In this document: positions 9,726-20,389 of the stretch, in pieces
Layout: each line of letters begins with the position of its first letter
Numbering within the stretch: the stretch's first letter is position 1
Source of the DNA: Dryococelus australis
Taxonomy: Eukaryota; Arthropoda; Insecta; Phasmatodea; Phasmatidae
Direction of reading: 5' to 3'
Assembly: GCA_029891345.1 (NCBI GenBank)
Contig: CM056994.1
Coordinates: forward strand, 225,486,991 to 225,550,990
Length of the DNA: 64,000 bases
Made by a program: the position numbers and the translations under genes
Notes under the pieces: model-generated
What the model was told of the DNA's origin: nothing
The model's input: only the letters and a program-made list of their open reading frames with translations
Database searches by the model: none

Positions 9726-9747
9726 TCACAGACAACATAGAGCCTAT

Positions 9748-10830
9748 ATGGAAGAAACCAACCATAATACTGTAAACTGGGATCAAAACCCAGATGAGAT
9801 CCTGCCAATGCCCATCGATACAATAAGTATAAATCACGAACTGGAAGAACCAGAGTTCTACCAATTAAAAGCCATACTAGACGAGAATGCCCTGCACTTT
9901 CGGACAAGGAGGACTACTAGGACAAACAAGTTCCATACAACATAAAATATGACCTACAACTGACGTACCAGTCTACAACCGTCCATACCAAGTGTCAGCC
10001 TGCCGTTGTGACCTTATCATGGAACAGGTCAACGACATGAAGGAACAGGGTATCGTAGAGTCATCGAACTCCCCATATAACTCACACGTGGTCCTTGTAC
10101 CTAAGAAGGACGGAAAATTGTGATTTTGCGTAAATTACAAATTGCTTAATGAAGTCACTCATTCGATTGCTCCCCCAGCTATAGACTTGTCTCATACACT
10201 TTGAGATAATGGCAAAGCCAAAACATTCAGTACTCTTGACATGGACTCTGGATACTGACAGATTGCAGTCTATCCGGACAATCGAAAATATACTGCCTTT
10301 ACGACACCCGAGGGCGAAACCCTACAGTTCCGAGTCATGCCTTTTGACAGAAAAACGCCCCCGCAACATTCTAATGATTGATGTCTGCGGAAATACTACG
10401 TGGTTACATCGGCGAGTTCTGTTTCGCAAATCTTGACGATGTGATAATATATTCTAATAGCTGGAAAGAAGATCTAGGCCATCTGCAACAAGTATTGGAA
10501 AGGTTCGAATCACGTGGAATAACTTGTAAGCTATCAAAAAGCTTCTTCGGCAGGTCGTCAATAGATTATCTGGGACACGTCATATACCATCAGGGAAACT
10601 TCCCACAAACAGTTCAATATGAGAAATTGAAGAAGCGGAAGAACATACGAATAAGCAACAGATTCAACGGTACCTGGGTCTGTGTAATTGGCTACGAGAC
10701 TTTGTTCCAAACATTGCAAAATATATGGCACCACTATATACACTTCTCGAGAATGACACCCCGAGGCGATGGAGCCTGGAACAAAAACTCCCAAAAACCG
10801 ACGCCTACTATGGGAACAGCCACAACGGTT
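9748..10830 (+). pseudogene. Reverse transcriptase of Gypsy-R
   Basis: Segments in order: 'LEEPEFYQLKAILDE' (9838-9882), 'PYNSHVVLVPKKDGKL' (10075-10122, followed by a stop), 'FSTLDMDSGY' (near 10227-10256), then 10378-10845 with 'FANLDDVIIYS', the YxDD catalytic box with N in place of Y. 'GITCKLSKSFFG' and 'YLGHVI' follow. Multiple frame changes make it inactive. Compared with Gypsy-L it keeps the YxDD region. Confidence 0.85.
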
Positions 10831-10879
10831 CGCACTACAGGATGACGTATGGGCAAGTAGCGGGCAAACCTATACGCAG

Positions 10880-11004
10880 TGGAAGATCTGGGTGCCGCCG
10901 CAACTACAAGCTGATATATGCCGGCACCAGAAACCCAATATGGAGTGGAAGATCTGGATTCTGCTGCAGCTACGAGCTGATACACACCGGCACCATCACA
11001 ACCA
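10880..11004 (+). repeat. Tandem duplication of ~62 bp in the linker before integrase
   Basis: 'gtggaagatctgg' followed by 'ctacaagctgatatatgcc' (about 10880-10940) recurs as 'gtggaagatctgg' followed by 'ctacgagctgatacacacc' (about 10942-11004). Gypsy-L has a single copy, so the duplication is private to this element. Confidence 0.75.
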
Positions 11005-11810
11005 TCCCCAAGCTGGTCACCCGGGTACTAGGGAAATACTGGATATTAAAACCCATTACAATTGGGATGGGAAGCCGCGATGTACGGCAATACGTCTGAA
11101 ACTGAACCCCTACCTACTCGTGGTAACAGATCAATTTTCAAGGTACGTAGAGTCATTTCCTCGCCCAGCCAAGAAACCACCTCAATTGTGCGTAAAACGG
11201 AGGCGGATATTTTCACACAATGGGGTTATCTGATAGCCATACTGACAGACAATGGCACCCAGTTTACAAGCCGTCAATGGTAAACCACCTGTCAAGAGTG
11301 GGAGGTAGAAACCTGGACTACCCCTCCCTACCATTCACAAGCCATCCCCACTGAACAGGGGAACTAGGAAATCAAGAAGTGATCCATATCAGTGTGGGTA
11401 ATGATCACAAGCATTGGGATAAGTACATCCCCACCATACTGTTTACCCTTCGATGCCGTACGAACGAGGCCATCGACACCAGTCTGAGCATCCTTTTCCT
11501 AGGACAACCACTGGGCCGAACAGGCGACTGGCAGTGGGAAAGCAAGCCCACTGATATGCCTCAACTAAAGGATATCTGGCTAACAGCCCTAGCCTGTATC
11601 ACGCATGCCCAGAAATCTCAGAATGCATATATTTTAAAGAAATATCCCCAACCAAAGACAGGGGTAAGAGAATTCAACTAGGGGAAGCCGTCCTCCTGTG
11701 AAGACACACCCTCAGCAAAGCTAGATACCAATTAAGTGCTGCCCTTGCTGACAAATGGGATAGACCATACCACATTGTAGGCAAGCAAGACGTCTATTAT
11801 GACCATACCT
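10940..11810 (+). pseudogene. Integrase of Gypsy-R
   Basis: The zinc-binding start lies near 10980-11090 ('HRHHHNHPQAGHP', with later 'HYNWDG'). The catalytic core has 'VVTDQFSRYVESFPRP' (about 11119) and 'ILTDNGTQFTSRQW' (11240-11281), which hold the first two acidic residues. The segment 11379-11681 carries the core end ('PTILFTLRCRTNEAID'). The C-terminal SH3-like fold is seen at 11682-11810 ('ARYQLSAALADKWDRPYHIV'). Stops at 11281 and elsewhere break the protein. Confidence 0.8.
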
Positions 11811-11817
11811 AGGGGAC

Positions 11818-12963
11818 ATGCCAATACTTGGGGATGACAATGCTGAAGGATATACACCTGACCAATCAGGGGATGAAGACGAACCTTCGATCAAAAGAGT
11901 AGTACCTGATACAGAGCCAGGACCTTCAACAAGACATGAACCAATCCCCATCATGATTGACAGGGCACCTAGTTACATCGCGCCATGGAAGCCCGATGTA
12001 GAACAACGCCAAGCTGCATTCTCTGTCATATCAATGCCCTCAATGCCACGCAGCTATGCCGAGAAGAAAGCATCCAAAACAAAATCTAGCTGCTTCAAGT
12101 TATCCTGGGGAAGTCTTCGTGATAGAGAAACACATCAAACACCCCGCCGATCAAGCCACATCAGTGAGCAATCGGAAGCACCTTCGGTAAGAGGGGTAGG
12201 AATCACCCAGGCGCCTACCTCTACACCTGGTACAACTGTGGAGGTGGAAGTCAAGGCCATCCCAACTTCAACGAAGTCGTCCTCCAACGAAGAAGTACAA
12301 AATTCTACTAGACCACTGGAACCCCGGACTTCGAGCTCTGATGAGAGTGCTCCACCCCAACCCCCTGCCACGCAGGAAGACCCACTCACCCTGACATTGA
12401 GCTGCCACATTGGAAGTGCTCCGCCCCGCCATCTTGCTACACGAGAGGCCGCTTTCATTGAGAACGTCAATGCCACCCACTAACCCTCAGGCTCATCACC
12501 CACAGAGGAGGTTGAGGTTAATCTCCCTTCCACTGCCTCGCACCAGGACCTGGCCACCGAGACCGTCGATGCCGCCCACGACCTGTTACCACGACGAGCT
12601 ATGCTGCCCGCAGTCGGGGTGGAGATCTTTCTCCCCCGCACTACCCCGTCAGAGAAACATCCTACCCTACGGGTAGGAACCCATGCAGTCGGGGTGGAAG
12701 GCTTAACAATCCACCACACTGCCTCAACATGCCTTAAACGAGTGCCCTCCCACTTTGTTGCAGCAGAAGCAGAAGCCACGATGCCCCAGGCTACTCCACA
12801 ACGCCTCATGCCCCCACGCACTGCCAAGGCCGCCCACACGCCTGGCCAATACCGGGAATCACCATGGCGACCCACAACCCGGTATATGTGGCCATACCCT
12901 CTGCACCCTGACCTTTGTCCAAAGAGGGGGCCCGTAGAAAGTGAAACCGAAGATCACCAGTAA
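11818..12963 (+). pseudogene. Pro/Ser/Thr/Glu-rich tail following integrase (one internal stop)
   Basis: A single reading frame of 381 codons is open except for one TAA at 12481-12483. It follows the integrase C-terminus directly, so it is either the end of Pol or a separate protein in the position of env. Composition is low-complexity: S, T, P, E, A, with segments such as 'GDEDEPSIKRVV' and 'AVGVEIFLPRTTP' and a near repeat 'AVGVEGLTIHH'. I see no signal peptide, membrane span or env-like cleavage site. It is much better preserved than gag and pol of the same element. The third gypsy element has a comparable tail at 44955-46454. Confidence 0.5.
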
Positions 12964-12983
12964 GTACATGAATTAAAAAAAAA

Positions 12984-15371
12984 GCGTAGTAACCGTAAAC
13001 CGCTACTAAGTGCACATGGCAAAAGGACTCGTTATAGACCGGTCACGTGCACCATATTTCATTAATCCGCAGTTCAGAGACAGTGATGTAAGCAGAACAA
13101 TCACATTTAGGCTAAATAAAATCCAAAAGTATGCAGTACAGCTCCAGTAGAAAGAACCAACAAGGTAAATGCACCAGTAATTAGTCACTCGACTATGTGA
13201 TAATTAACTTTTTTAATAGAGCCGTAAAAAGTTATACGCCAATAACTTTTTATAGATATTTTACACCTCACGATTCAAGTGTTTCAGAGGCTGACATCCC
13301 GCATTACGAAAGGACATTCACCACAGTGACAGTAATGGCAATCATAAGTGAATCACGTAAAGATGCTCACCAGTGCCAGTGATTAAGTTGAATACAGAGA
13401 CTTCGACATTACAATTACATTTTACCTTTTTTATTTTTATAATGATCATCCATAAATCTGACTTGATGTGTAGGTAAACCTATAAATGCCATCGTGTAAG
13501 AGTGTGTTTTCAGCACGGACAAAAGTGAACATTCCTTACGAACTTAACTTAAACATTCCAACGAAGATACACAGTGTACATACTAGCTGTTAGATCTACA
13601 ATATAAGATGGACTCCTGCAAGGGATAGCTAGGTTAGTATTTTTTATGCTTTTCAGCATTAAATCTGATTTGATGTGTAGGCACAAACTTAAATATTACA
13701 ATACGATTTGAAAGGGTACATGTGAAGATCACCTACAAAAAATTAATGATGCCGTTTTGTAGGAGGGTATTTTTATGTGTATGCTTATATGTGCTTTTGT
13801 TTGCAATATCTTGTTCACCTACTCAGTATTAACCACTGACTCTGAAGGTTAAAGCTCCCCAAATCTGGTGCAAGATATCTTTAACTTAAAAACTTGAGTG
13901 TTTATGTGTATTGTAATCAGTGACCAACATGCACACAATTTGCCGCGATAGTCATACATGTAGTGTACTCACTTTTTATTAATTTAGCAGGTCAACCCAG
14001 GAATTTAAGGGCCTGTGGTTGACCACCTCGCAATCTGTAACACGTAACTAAATAACTTGCTGACAGACACAAAGGTTCCCTGGAAAGATTTTCCTTTTTC
14101 TTTCTTAACTCATTGCAGCAAGCTCCAGGACAGTATTGGCGTTTCCTGGCTTCCGCAAGTAAGACTTGTACATATTATAATTATTCTTACTTTAATCCTC
14201 TCGTTCTGACGTGACATTATTTTATATAATTTTCTTTCAGTCGTTATGTATTATTCCAATGTAATATCCACCAACGCTATGCTGGTATTTATTAATGGCA
14301 CGCATATGAAATGTAGGTCGGTGGGACACCCGACACATTTGGCTTCCTGACCCATAATCTTTGCATCACGGGGGGGGAGGGGGGGGACACACTCGCCGCA
14401 TCAACGAAGCCCGATAACCAGGTGGAGGGGCAGAGAAGGATGCCGCCCGAAAGATAGAGAGAATCAAGGTCGCCAGCCGGTAGCTGCAATTCCAGATGTT
14501 CCGCTTTGCTGGCCGGACGACAAGAGCGCACAGAACAAGTGCCGCTATAGCGGTTAAACACACTACACTTAACGGTCCCGCCTACCTGTCTGCAAATGTT
14601 TTTTTTTTGTGCTATCACTTCTTGACGTCTACCTACGCTTACCCAGACGTTCTAAACCTTCCACAGAGGGAGAATACGCCTTTCTCCACCACCTTTTCCA
14701 CGATAAGTCTTCATCAATACCAGGTGGGGGGGAGGGGCCAGGAGTGGCCAGGAGTAGGGGACCTGGTTCTAATGGAAAAACCGGGAAAGAAATGTCTAAA
14801 CGAGAAAAGATACAATACTTCAAAACTGGTATTTGAAAGGTGTCTTGAGGAGACAAAATGAATTTAACGTGTTTGTGAGCGTGTTTGCTGGTTGACGTTC
14901 GTCGATGGTGAAGTAGCCGCAGGGGGTATACTTTAGGCTTCGAAGTTCTCTACAGGTCCAAGCACTGAGCATTACTGTGGAACGTTACCAGAGAAGAACA
15001 AGAATGACTTTCGAGCTCAACAGCGTCATTACTTAGTGGAAGCTTGTTGGCTGCCAGCACGGTGTGCGGGGGAGGTGTGACGTCCTCCTGCCCTGGTTGG
15101 CATGAGAAATTTCTGCTTCATGCCTCGTTAGTGGTGCTTGGCCTTGCCTGAGGTCTGGGCAGTTTGTAGGCTCTCAGCACGGAATTGGGAGGGGGGGGGG
15201 GGGCAACGTGCTCGCTGGGTTGTGTATCCTCCAGGTGAAGAGAATTCGCATATAGATTACTGCAGCCTGTAGGGTAGGCAACATGTTACTCACGTCTAGT
15301 GGTGGAAGAGGTACTCTTGGCGATGAGTCGTAATGGTATTAGACCAGATGTATAAGTGGCATGCATCAACA
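12984..15371. other. No recognisable gene; contains short direct repeats and G-tracts
   Basis: No gene recognised. 'aaatctgacttgatgtgtagg' at about 13450 recurs as 'aaatctgatttgatgtgtagg' at about 13660. Long G-runs occur at about 14371-14387 and 15187-15203. The open frames at 14292-14861 look incidental to GC-rich sequence. Confidence 0.4.
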
Positions 15372-16741
15372 TTAAGCTTCAGTGTTTACAGTGCACGGCG
15401 GCTGAGTAGGCGCTGCGCTTGTGTCACTGTTCCTCGTAGCGGTCACTGTGTTGTCTCCTTGCGCACTCCCGTTCACGCGTGTGGGTGAGTTACGTGGGTA
15501 GCTCAAATCCAGGCGGGGCATATTCATGTTGATTTGCGAACTGTTTCTGTTCTTGCCGGCACTTTTAAAGTCACGTGATTCTGTGTAGTAACTGCATCTT
15601 GGTTCGGAGTCGCGTGCAATACTCACTGTAGGCCTTGTGAACCGCTGGAAACCGCTGTACATCATGGGGCACAGGGCCGGACGAAACACTGGAAGTACCG
15701 TCTCCACTATCAATTCCAACACGTCTTCAGGTTGCAGATGTTGGTAGTGGCAGTTAGTGAGGCTAATCTTCCTGGTTACGAATGTTTCCAGTTTTTACCC
15801 TTGCTTCTGCTCCTCCGTAAATAATGCCAGCTGTTGTTTGAGCGTTTTGTAGGTTCTTGTATAGGCGGCTGTGATTTTGTGATGAAGTGCATCCATGACA
15901 TGTTGTACTGTGTCGTCGAATGCCACCATCTCTCGCAGCACCTGACAGTTGTGCGCCGAAGGCGTTGGGTCATTCTTCCACGCTGACTCCATACCTCTGC
16001 AGTCTGCTGGTGCATTCAGCGAGAAAGGCCTTGGCATCTTCAGTCCCCTTCCCGGAAAACTTTGGAAGCTTCTGGAAGTAATTTGGTATCGTGTTTGTCT
16101 GTTGTTCTAGGCGTCTCATGGGTGCGTGATCTCGACTGCTTTTTGCAGTGGCATTGGGATGTGCATGACATGTGATCTGGACTCGTGCCATTCTCCCCTC
16201 TGCGGTAGCTGCGTGTCTCGGCATGTGTTGTTTATGTTAGTAAGCATGCCATTGTTGACATTGAGCGCCACACAGTTTTCACAAGGGAAATTTCCCTCTT
16301 GGAAGCGGTTCCAGTCACTGTAAGTCACTCATTTTGGGTGGTATTGGTTTCTGCACAGGTTACACACGACGATGGTACATCCTGTTCCTCTGCACCTTCT
16401 AGCTTGGCACTCTCACACGTGGCTTCCTAGGGCACAATCAGATGTGTAGATTCAACCTGTTCAGCGTCGTCCATTCAGCTGCGGACAAACAAGCAAAGTG
16501 CGTCCCCAATTGACATATCTCACAGCAGAGGTTGTTATCAGTGTCATCGCAGCCAGGGTGTGTACAGCATCCTGCTCTGCTTGTTGATGCTGTCATGGGC
16601 GCTATCAGTGCACTCTGTCCTTTAGGTTTGTTGTGGCAAATGTTCACTAGTAGGTTGCACTTAGCATATGGATCCAGCGAAATGGTCTTTCCACATGATG
16701 TGCAGATCTCACCCATGCCCCACATGTTGGCTTGTGATTCC
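15372..16741 (-). pseudogene. Gag of a further gypsy element with at least two PHD-like fingers
   Basis: ATG at 16741 begins 'MESQANMWGMGEICTSCG'. Finger-like modules follow: 'CTHPGCDD' with 'CCEICQLGTHFACL' and a W (C-x2-C-x4-H-x2-C), then after a frame change 'CQARRCRGTGCTIVVCNLC' with 'RNQYH', a W, and 'FPCENC'. The capsid part has 'LPKFSGKGTEDAKAFLAE' (about 16075-16021), a common gypsy Gag motif. 15722-15372 may be the C-terminal portion. No protease or polymerase follows on the minus strand, so only gag is left. Several frameshifts and stops are present. Confidence 0.7.
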
Positions 16742-18539
16742 ATTGTAGCACTTGCAGTTGGATGTAAACCCACGCGTGCAAAGGGTTTCTTCGGGGTACA
16801 CCCGGTAGACCTGACCTTTTTGAGTGCGATGGTCAGCGCATAGCTGGCCCGTACCACGCACGCATGCCAGGTTGCAGGCATGCAGTGAAGTCGAAGGAAA
16901 GTCCAAGTATGTGGTATCTCCGCCCTATGAGATGCAAGGGTGTTCAATATGCATCCAATATGGCGGTCGGCTCATCCCACGTGCTTCTGGGAACAATGAC
17001 GGACTTCTGGTATACGAAAATGCTCCACGTGCTGAACATTTTCTGCTACGAGTGTTTTTGACACTAATTTGCAGCGAATTGTGATGTGGATTTGGGCTTA
17101 TAAGAGGCGTACAATGCCAGATTACCTTGAAGATGCCCCAGATTATCAATGGAAAAGCATGAGGTCAAGTTTCTCAGGGTTGTTATAGGTTGACAGCTTG
17201 TGGTGGCATCCCCTTGCAGCAACGTCTTACGAATTAGTTAGGAAAGTCATGGCTATACTTTAAAACACTGAGCACGTAGTCAGCGACACCTTTGTGGTTA
17301 CACTTACTTGATAGGGCCAATTCCCAAGGTGAAAAGTACTGTACATGAAGTAAGACATGAGGTTTGAAATAAGGAAATATTTTACCAGAAATATTACACG
17401 TGGTAACATAAGATCTCCCCGTGCCTGAAGCGAGCCTGGCACATGAGGCCTGCCAGGGGCCATGTGGCGAAAATCGCTTAACTATGCCAAAATGAAATTA
17501 TGTGTTTGAAACTCTCCAGGGTCACAAGTCGGCGTTGACGAGGGTTGACACACGGGAGAGCAAAAGCTAAGAAAAAGATTCTGGTACATTAAATAACTTT
17601 AAACTATTGACACCCTAAATGATTAACATAAACTTGATGATGCTCCCGTGGTACGTGGCGGCACACGTCCACCCTCGAAGACCCATTAGACCAGACTAAT
17701 GATTGGTGTGCAGGGACTGTTAGTAACGGACACCTTCCCGCCAGCATCTTGAGGGAAATGTTTACACAAGGCAAAATGCTTCAAAACACTTCACATATAA
17801 GACAACTGTGAGCAGGAAAATAATCAGCAGATTATTTTATGTAAATTAGCATGATTCAGTTTCTTCTGTAATGTCTCTCGTGGTTGTTGCTAAGTGTCTT
17901 AAGAAAATACCTCTTATTTTTTAATGCCAGGACAGGCAAGCAAAATATATAAATATACTGCAATAAAAATTAACCAAACAAATCACGCAGAAAAACATTT
18001 TGCAAACAGCAATATTAATGAAATAAAAAATTAATACTTGAGCTGTTGAAAATTTGTTCTGTGAACTTGGCAATGCGGCTGCCAGAACTGCAAGTGGCGT
18101 TGAATGTTTATTCTCTTTAAAATGTGAAATCAATTACCTCCATTTTAAAACAAAATAACATACAACATAGCACTTGGAAAAATAATAAAAGATATTAGAG
18201 CATCTCAGATTGTGTCTGTGTGAACACATGTACACCACGTGGGTGAGCACTCAACATCAAAATACTTATTAAGGCAGGGAAGCAAGGAGGAGATAACACT
18301 ACCTTGGGCATACATTAGACTCTACTTTAAGGGGGTCATAGTTAAACACAAAAAGGAACAGGCTATCCGTTTCTCTTGATAAGTTTCTCTTAATAAGCAG
18401 GTCTCTTTATACAATGAATGGATCCCTCACTCGTTCACGCACGAATGGCATGCTACACTTAACATATCAATGCACATTGTGCTGTTCATGCAGCAGGAAG
18501 CACTATCGGGCTGCCCCCGAGTGGTGCACAGAGCGAGTA
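16742..18539. other. No gene recognised
   Basis: The right part may include the leader or LTR of the gag fragment at 15372-16741, but I see no primer-binding site. The remainder is AT-rich sequence without open frames of note. Confidence 0.4.
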
Positions 18540-18990
18540 CGGCGTCAAAAGTAAAAGGCGGAAAATAGCTCCAGGAGCCGAAGTCATCACTGCAGGTCTT
18601 GCTGAAAAAAAGTGAACAGTAACTAAAGGAAAGGAATCGGAATTAATGGAAATTGAAGAATAGAAACAAAAAGTAAAAAGAAGAGAATGAAAGACAAACT
18701 TAATACAGAGGATTCAAGTAATGAAAGTGATATGTCATATGAAAACAGTGACTCAAGTGAAGAGGTAATGAATGTACAAGACTACAGAAAAGGATGAGAA
18801 AATAGGAAATTAAGAAGAAGAAATAGACAAAGCATATTGGCAGAGAAGATCAGTAAGAGTATGTCGCTGGGTGCTAGTAAAGTTTGCAACAGAAAGAACA
18901 TTTGCTTATTTTGTCGGACAGGTATAACATTGCTACCAGAGCCAACAATAGGACGCAGAGGGGAAATTCAGTTTGAAGTTACTTTCTGAT
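18540..18990 (+). pseudogene. Broken acidic/basic ORF, possibly the C-terminal tail of a DDE transposase
   Basis: Two frames join through a frameshift near 18655. The first contains 'KRRKIAPGAEVITAGLAEKK' and 'KGKESELMEIEE'. The second contains 'NTEDSSNESDMSYENSDSSE', a basic stretch after one stop ('RKLRRRNRQSILAEK'), and 'KNICLFCRTGITLL', ending in TGA near 18988. Charged, serine/acid-rich tails ending in a C-x2-C motif are common in CENP-B/pogo-like transposases, so a transposase remnant is my best guess. A host exon is not excluded. No catalytic domain is visible nearby. Confidence 0.35.
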
Positions 18991-19959
18991 GCTATCAACT
19001 GTAATGAACTGCTGTATAAACTAATTAAGTTATTATCTTAACAGCAATCATGTTCAAACATTTATTTCTTGTGTTTAAACCATTTTCTCTTAATTTTTTA
19101 AAGACTTAATAATTTACTTTCTACATTAGTAAGGCTAGACATGACATATCTTAAACAATTAAAAATAACTTTCTTTGTAATGCACATCCTAGAAAATGAT
19201 AGTGATTATAGGCTTGTATTATTTGGGAAATCTGACTTCAATAACGAATATGGTTATAAGAACATAATTATTTGGTCACTTGTATATAATTTAGTTTGAT
19301 TTTTACATCGCTTCTAGCTTTTTGTTTTCCCTGATATTGCATAACCGTTGTAAAATAAACACTTTGTTTATTTGCCCATCTATTTAATGCATTCAAAAAC
19401 TTGAAACAACTCATTTACCAACAAAGAATACAATCTGAGTTGCACACAACAACCACCAACTTATATCAGGCCGCAATGACACTGCATCTAAAAAATTACT
19501 GACTGTAAACAAACAACATTAAAACACAAGGCACAGTACTGCCAACTGGCGAATATGCATTACAATAGAATGAAACACAATTAACATAGGTATTATCCCA
19601 GGGCATATATAACATAATTAACAAGCTACATAAGAGTCACTTTATGTTCTTTCAATTATTCTCAACAGTAATACTTGCATGAAAAAGTTCATAGCTCTGC
19701 TCTTAATTAAGATAATTTTGAAAATTAAAAAATGCAAGAATCAGTAACATTTCAAGTATAATACACTTGCCCCACATTCTCTTACAGGTGTAGGATAAGG
19801 GAATTATTGGTAGTGGTTACACATGCCTCTGATGCCGGGGCAAGTTAACCACCAAACATAAAAAAGATAAAAAATAAATAATTAATCAATATATTTCAAT
19901 ACAAACTACTGTACTTCTTCCCACAACACTTTCTAGGGTTAGCCGGAATACCACGACGG
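18991..19959. other. AT-rich spacer, nothing recognised
   Basis: No open frame, terminal repeat or structured repeat seen. Confidence 0.4.

Positions 19960-19994
<35 letters not shown>
19960..19994. repeat. (TA)n microsatellite
   Basis: About 17 uninterrupted TA units. Confidence 0.95.
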
Positions 19995-19997
<3 letters not shown>

Positions 19998-20265
19998 CAG
20001 TAATAATATTTCATATTTTAGTTAATTTACTATTATATATGTAAATGACTTTCTACTTTTAATAAATGTTATTGCGTAATGATTTTTTTAAAAACAATTA
20101 TTTTATATACGTTAAGAGAATAGCAAGAGAATCTATTTTCTCACCTACTGCTATACTATTATTTTACATTATTTTTACCTCTTTATGTAAATATTTTCTG
20201 TTTCATGTCTTGATTACATATAATTATGGTTTTGTAAATATTAAGATTTTTGCATGTTTTCTTCA

Positions 20266-20386
20266 ACACACGTGCACATGCACACACACATACACATGCA
20301 GACACACATGTACACACATACACATGCAGACACACATGTACACACACATGCACACACACACATGCATGCACGTATGCGTACACATA
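20266..20386. repeat. CA-rich minisatellite
   Basis: Repeats of 'acacacatgcagacacacatgtac' with variants, an octamer-like CACACATG pattern interspersed with CA runs. It lies just outside the left end of the hAT-like element at 20390. Confidence 0.9.
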
Positions 20387-20389
20387 TAT

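Larger units (their letters stand above)
7393..12966 (+). mobile_element. Decayed Ty3/gypsy retrotransposon (Gypsy-R) with post-integrase tail
   Basis: Sister of Gypsy-L on the + strand: 5' LTR (7393-8038), altered primer-binding site (8039), gag (8193-9399), protease (9444-9725), RT (9748-10830), integrase (10880-11810), then a Pro/Ser/Thr-rich tail (11818-12963) and an A-rich run at 12975-12983. Most of RNase H seems to be missing: homology jumps from RT thumb to the linker before integrase. No 3' LTR resembling 7393-8038 follows. It differs from Gypsy-L by many substitutions and indels. Confidence 0.9.

Noticed and set aside
12601..12963. End of the Gypsy-R tail as a further LTR ORF member
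   Set aside because: The last residues only vaguely resemble the family tail; it is in the same frame as the post-integrase tail, which explains it better.
14292..14861. Open frames of 65-121 codons on both strands
   Set aside because: GC-rich, low-complexity sequence with G-runs; no motif, no splice context, and the frames overlap on both strands.
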